64,000 bases of DNA from Dyella psychrodurans (GTDB lineage: Bacteria > Pseudomonadota > Gammaproteobacteria > Xanthomonadales > Rhodanobacteraceae): contig NZ_QRBF01000001.1 of the NCBI RefSeq assembly GCF_003363265.1, positions 310,001 through 374,000 of the forward strand, in the 5' to 3' direction. Below the pieces are notes generated by a model that searched no databases, was not told the origin of the DNA, and saw only the letters and a list, made by a program, of their open reading frames with translations. Numbering within the stretch: position 1 is the first letter of the stretch; each line of letters begins with the position of its first letter. Positions 62,957 to 64,000 of this stretch are shown here, one piece after another. The translations under genes were made by a program, and so were the position numbers.

Positions 62957-62991
62957 CGGGCATTGGACCTGCTTCGTCCTACACTGTGCAC

Positions 62992-64000
62992 ATGAGCGAA
63001 TCCCTCGACCGCGAATCCTGGTTGGCCGCGTTGCGTCAGCGTGTGCCGGAGATTTCACCCACCGAGGCTTTCAATCGGCAGGCGCAAGGCGCGCTGCTGA
63101 TCGACGTACGAGAAGACAACGAACGCGCTGCCGGCATACCTGCAAGTGCATTAGCGATATCGCGCGGCTTCCTCGAACTGCGCATCGAAGACCATGAACC
63201 CGATCGTGATCGCGCGATTCTCACATTGTGCGGCAGTGGTCGACGTTCTTTGCTAGCTGGCGAAGCGTTGCAGCGAATGGGCTATCGCAACGTTTCATCG
63301 GTGGCTGGCGGCTTCGAGCGATGGAAGAACGAAGGCCTGCCGATACATACCGGTAATCTCGACGCCGATTCGGCAGAACGATACGCAAGACAGTTGCGCT
63401 TGCCGCAGGTCGGCGAGGCCGGACAGCTCAAGCTGGGGCAGGCGAGTGTCGCGCTGCTTGGCGCCGGAGGATTGGGGGCGCCCGCCGCGTTGTATCTGGC
63501 CGCAGCAGGCGTGGGGCGGATGACGCTTATCGACGACGACCGCGTCGAGCGTTCGAACCTGCATCGGCAGGTGATCCACGCCGATGCGCGCGTCGGCATG
63601 GCCAAGACCGAATCGGCACGGATGACGCTGGCTGCGCTCAATCCACGCGTCGAGGTGAATGTGCGGAATGAGCGCCTGCGCGCCGACAACGTCGAGCGCC
63701 TGCTTGCAGGGCACGACCTTGTGATCGACGGCGCGGACAACTTCCCCGCGCGCTACCTGCTCGCCGCGGCGACGCGACGACTGAATATGCCCATGGTTTA
63801 CGGTGCGGTGGAACGCTTCACCGGGCAGGTGAGTGTCTTCGATCCACGCCGGGACGATTCGCCGTGCTATCGCTGTCTGTTTCCGGAACCTCCCGCGGCC
63901 GCGGATGCGCCCAACTGCAGCGAAGCGGGTGTGCTTGGTGTCCTGCCCGGCATCGTCGGCCTGCTGCAGGCCACCGAGGCGCTGAAGTTGATGCTCGGAC
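62992..64000 (+). CDS. rhodanese–ThiF/MoeB fusion (partial, right edge)
   Basis: The first 336 codons are visible. Residues about 15-118 are a rhodanese domain with the active loop CGSGRR and GGFERWKNEGLPI. A ThiF/MoeB E1-like domain follows: YARQLRLPQVGEAGQ, GAGGLGAPAALYLAAAGVG for ATP binding, and DDDRVERSNLHRQV. A CYRC zinc pair and NCSEAGVLGVLPG with the probable catalytic Cys complete it. Such proteins adenylate MoaD- or ThiS-like carriers and supply sulfur. The rhodanese comes first, opposite to MoeZ-type fusions. The C-terminus is outside the window. Confidence 0.9.
   Translation, partial: MSESLDRESWLAALRQRVPEISPTEAFNRQAQGALLIDVREDNERAAGIPASALAISRGFLELRIEDHEPDRDRAILTLCGSGRRSLLAGEALQRMGYRNVSSVAGGFERWKNEGLPIHTGNLDADSAERYARQLRLPQVGEAGQLKLGQASVALLGAGGLGAPAALYLAAAGVGRMTLIDDDRVERSNLHRQVIHADARVGMAKTESARMTLAALNPRVEVNVRNERLRADNVERLLAGHDLVIDGADNFPARYLLAAATRRLNMPMVYGAVERFTGQVSVFDPRRDDSPCYRCLFPEPPAAADAPNCSEAGVLGVLPGIVGLLQATEALKLMLG

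Overview
The window looks like a chromosomal stretch of a GC-rich gammaproteobacterium of the order Xanthomonadales, most likely family Rhodanobacteraceae (Dyella, Luteibacter or Rhodanobacter type). The evidence is the gene content: hflD-mnmA-nudJ, clpS-clpA-infA, paired acnA and acnB, kdsB next to a small tyrosine phosphatase, an rlmN-pilW-rodZ-yfgM-bamB-der run, and a YadA-like adhesin. The placement is inferred from gene order and protein resemblance, not from a database search. Almost everything is core chromosome. I see no insertion sequence, prophage, CRISPR array, rRNA operon or replication origin.

Layout, left to right. 1-2264 (minus): chromosome condensation genes scpA-scpB leading into rluB. 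2265-2984: a 720-base stretch with no convincing gene. 2985-5683: a small PilZ protein, fadD and a small lipoprotein. 5741-12466: divergent acnA and acnB aconitases with a LysR regulator after acnB. 12468-14714 (minus): nudJ-mnmA-hflD. 14842-18167: clpS-clpA facing infA and a small PHA-type protein. 18268-26534 (plus): a membrane-anchored tandem-FHA protein, serC-pheA-aroA (serine and aromatic amino acids), kdsB with a low-molecular-weight phosphatase, uvrC and pgsA. 26531-27072: two identical tRNA-Gly genes, each with its own promoter, then tRNA-Cys. 27341-28849 is the most accessory-looking part: a hicA toxin gene broken by one missing base, an intact hicB, a probable gene remnant and a methyltransferase.

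29004-34530 (plus) is a tightly overlapped three-gene RND efflux operon. It faces a CPA2-type cation/proton antiporter and a DHA2 drug transporter. ligA and epmA follow. 40859-46680 holds two divergent RcsB-like response regulators without a local sensor kinase, a small unknown protein, and a 1213-residue trimeric autotransporter. That adhesin has two separate head domains and a stalk rich in asparagine-core heptads. 46845-51286 (minus) carries a quinone oxidoreductase, a pirin, a duplicated-repeat secreted protein and a second DHA2 transporter. 51494-55928 (minus) is a beta-oxidation operon led by a TetR regulator with two matching palindromic operators.

56157-64000 (plus) is a housekeeping run: ndk, rlmN, pilW, rodZ, yfgM, bamB, der, and a rhodanese-ThiF/MoeB fusion cut by the window edge. 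Many partners share 4-base ATGA or GTGA overlaps, which implies translational coupling. The stretches most worth follow-up are the response-regulator/adhesin locus, the broken hicA with its clustered operators, the TetR-controlled fatty-acid operon, and the tandem-FHA membrane protein.
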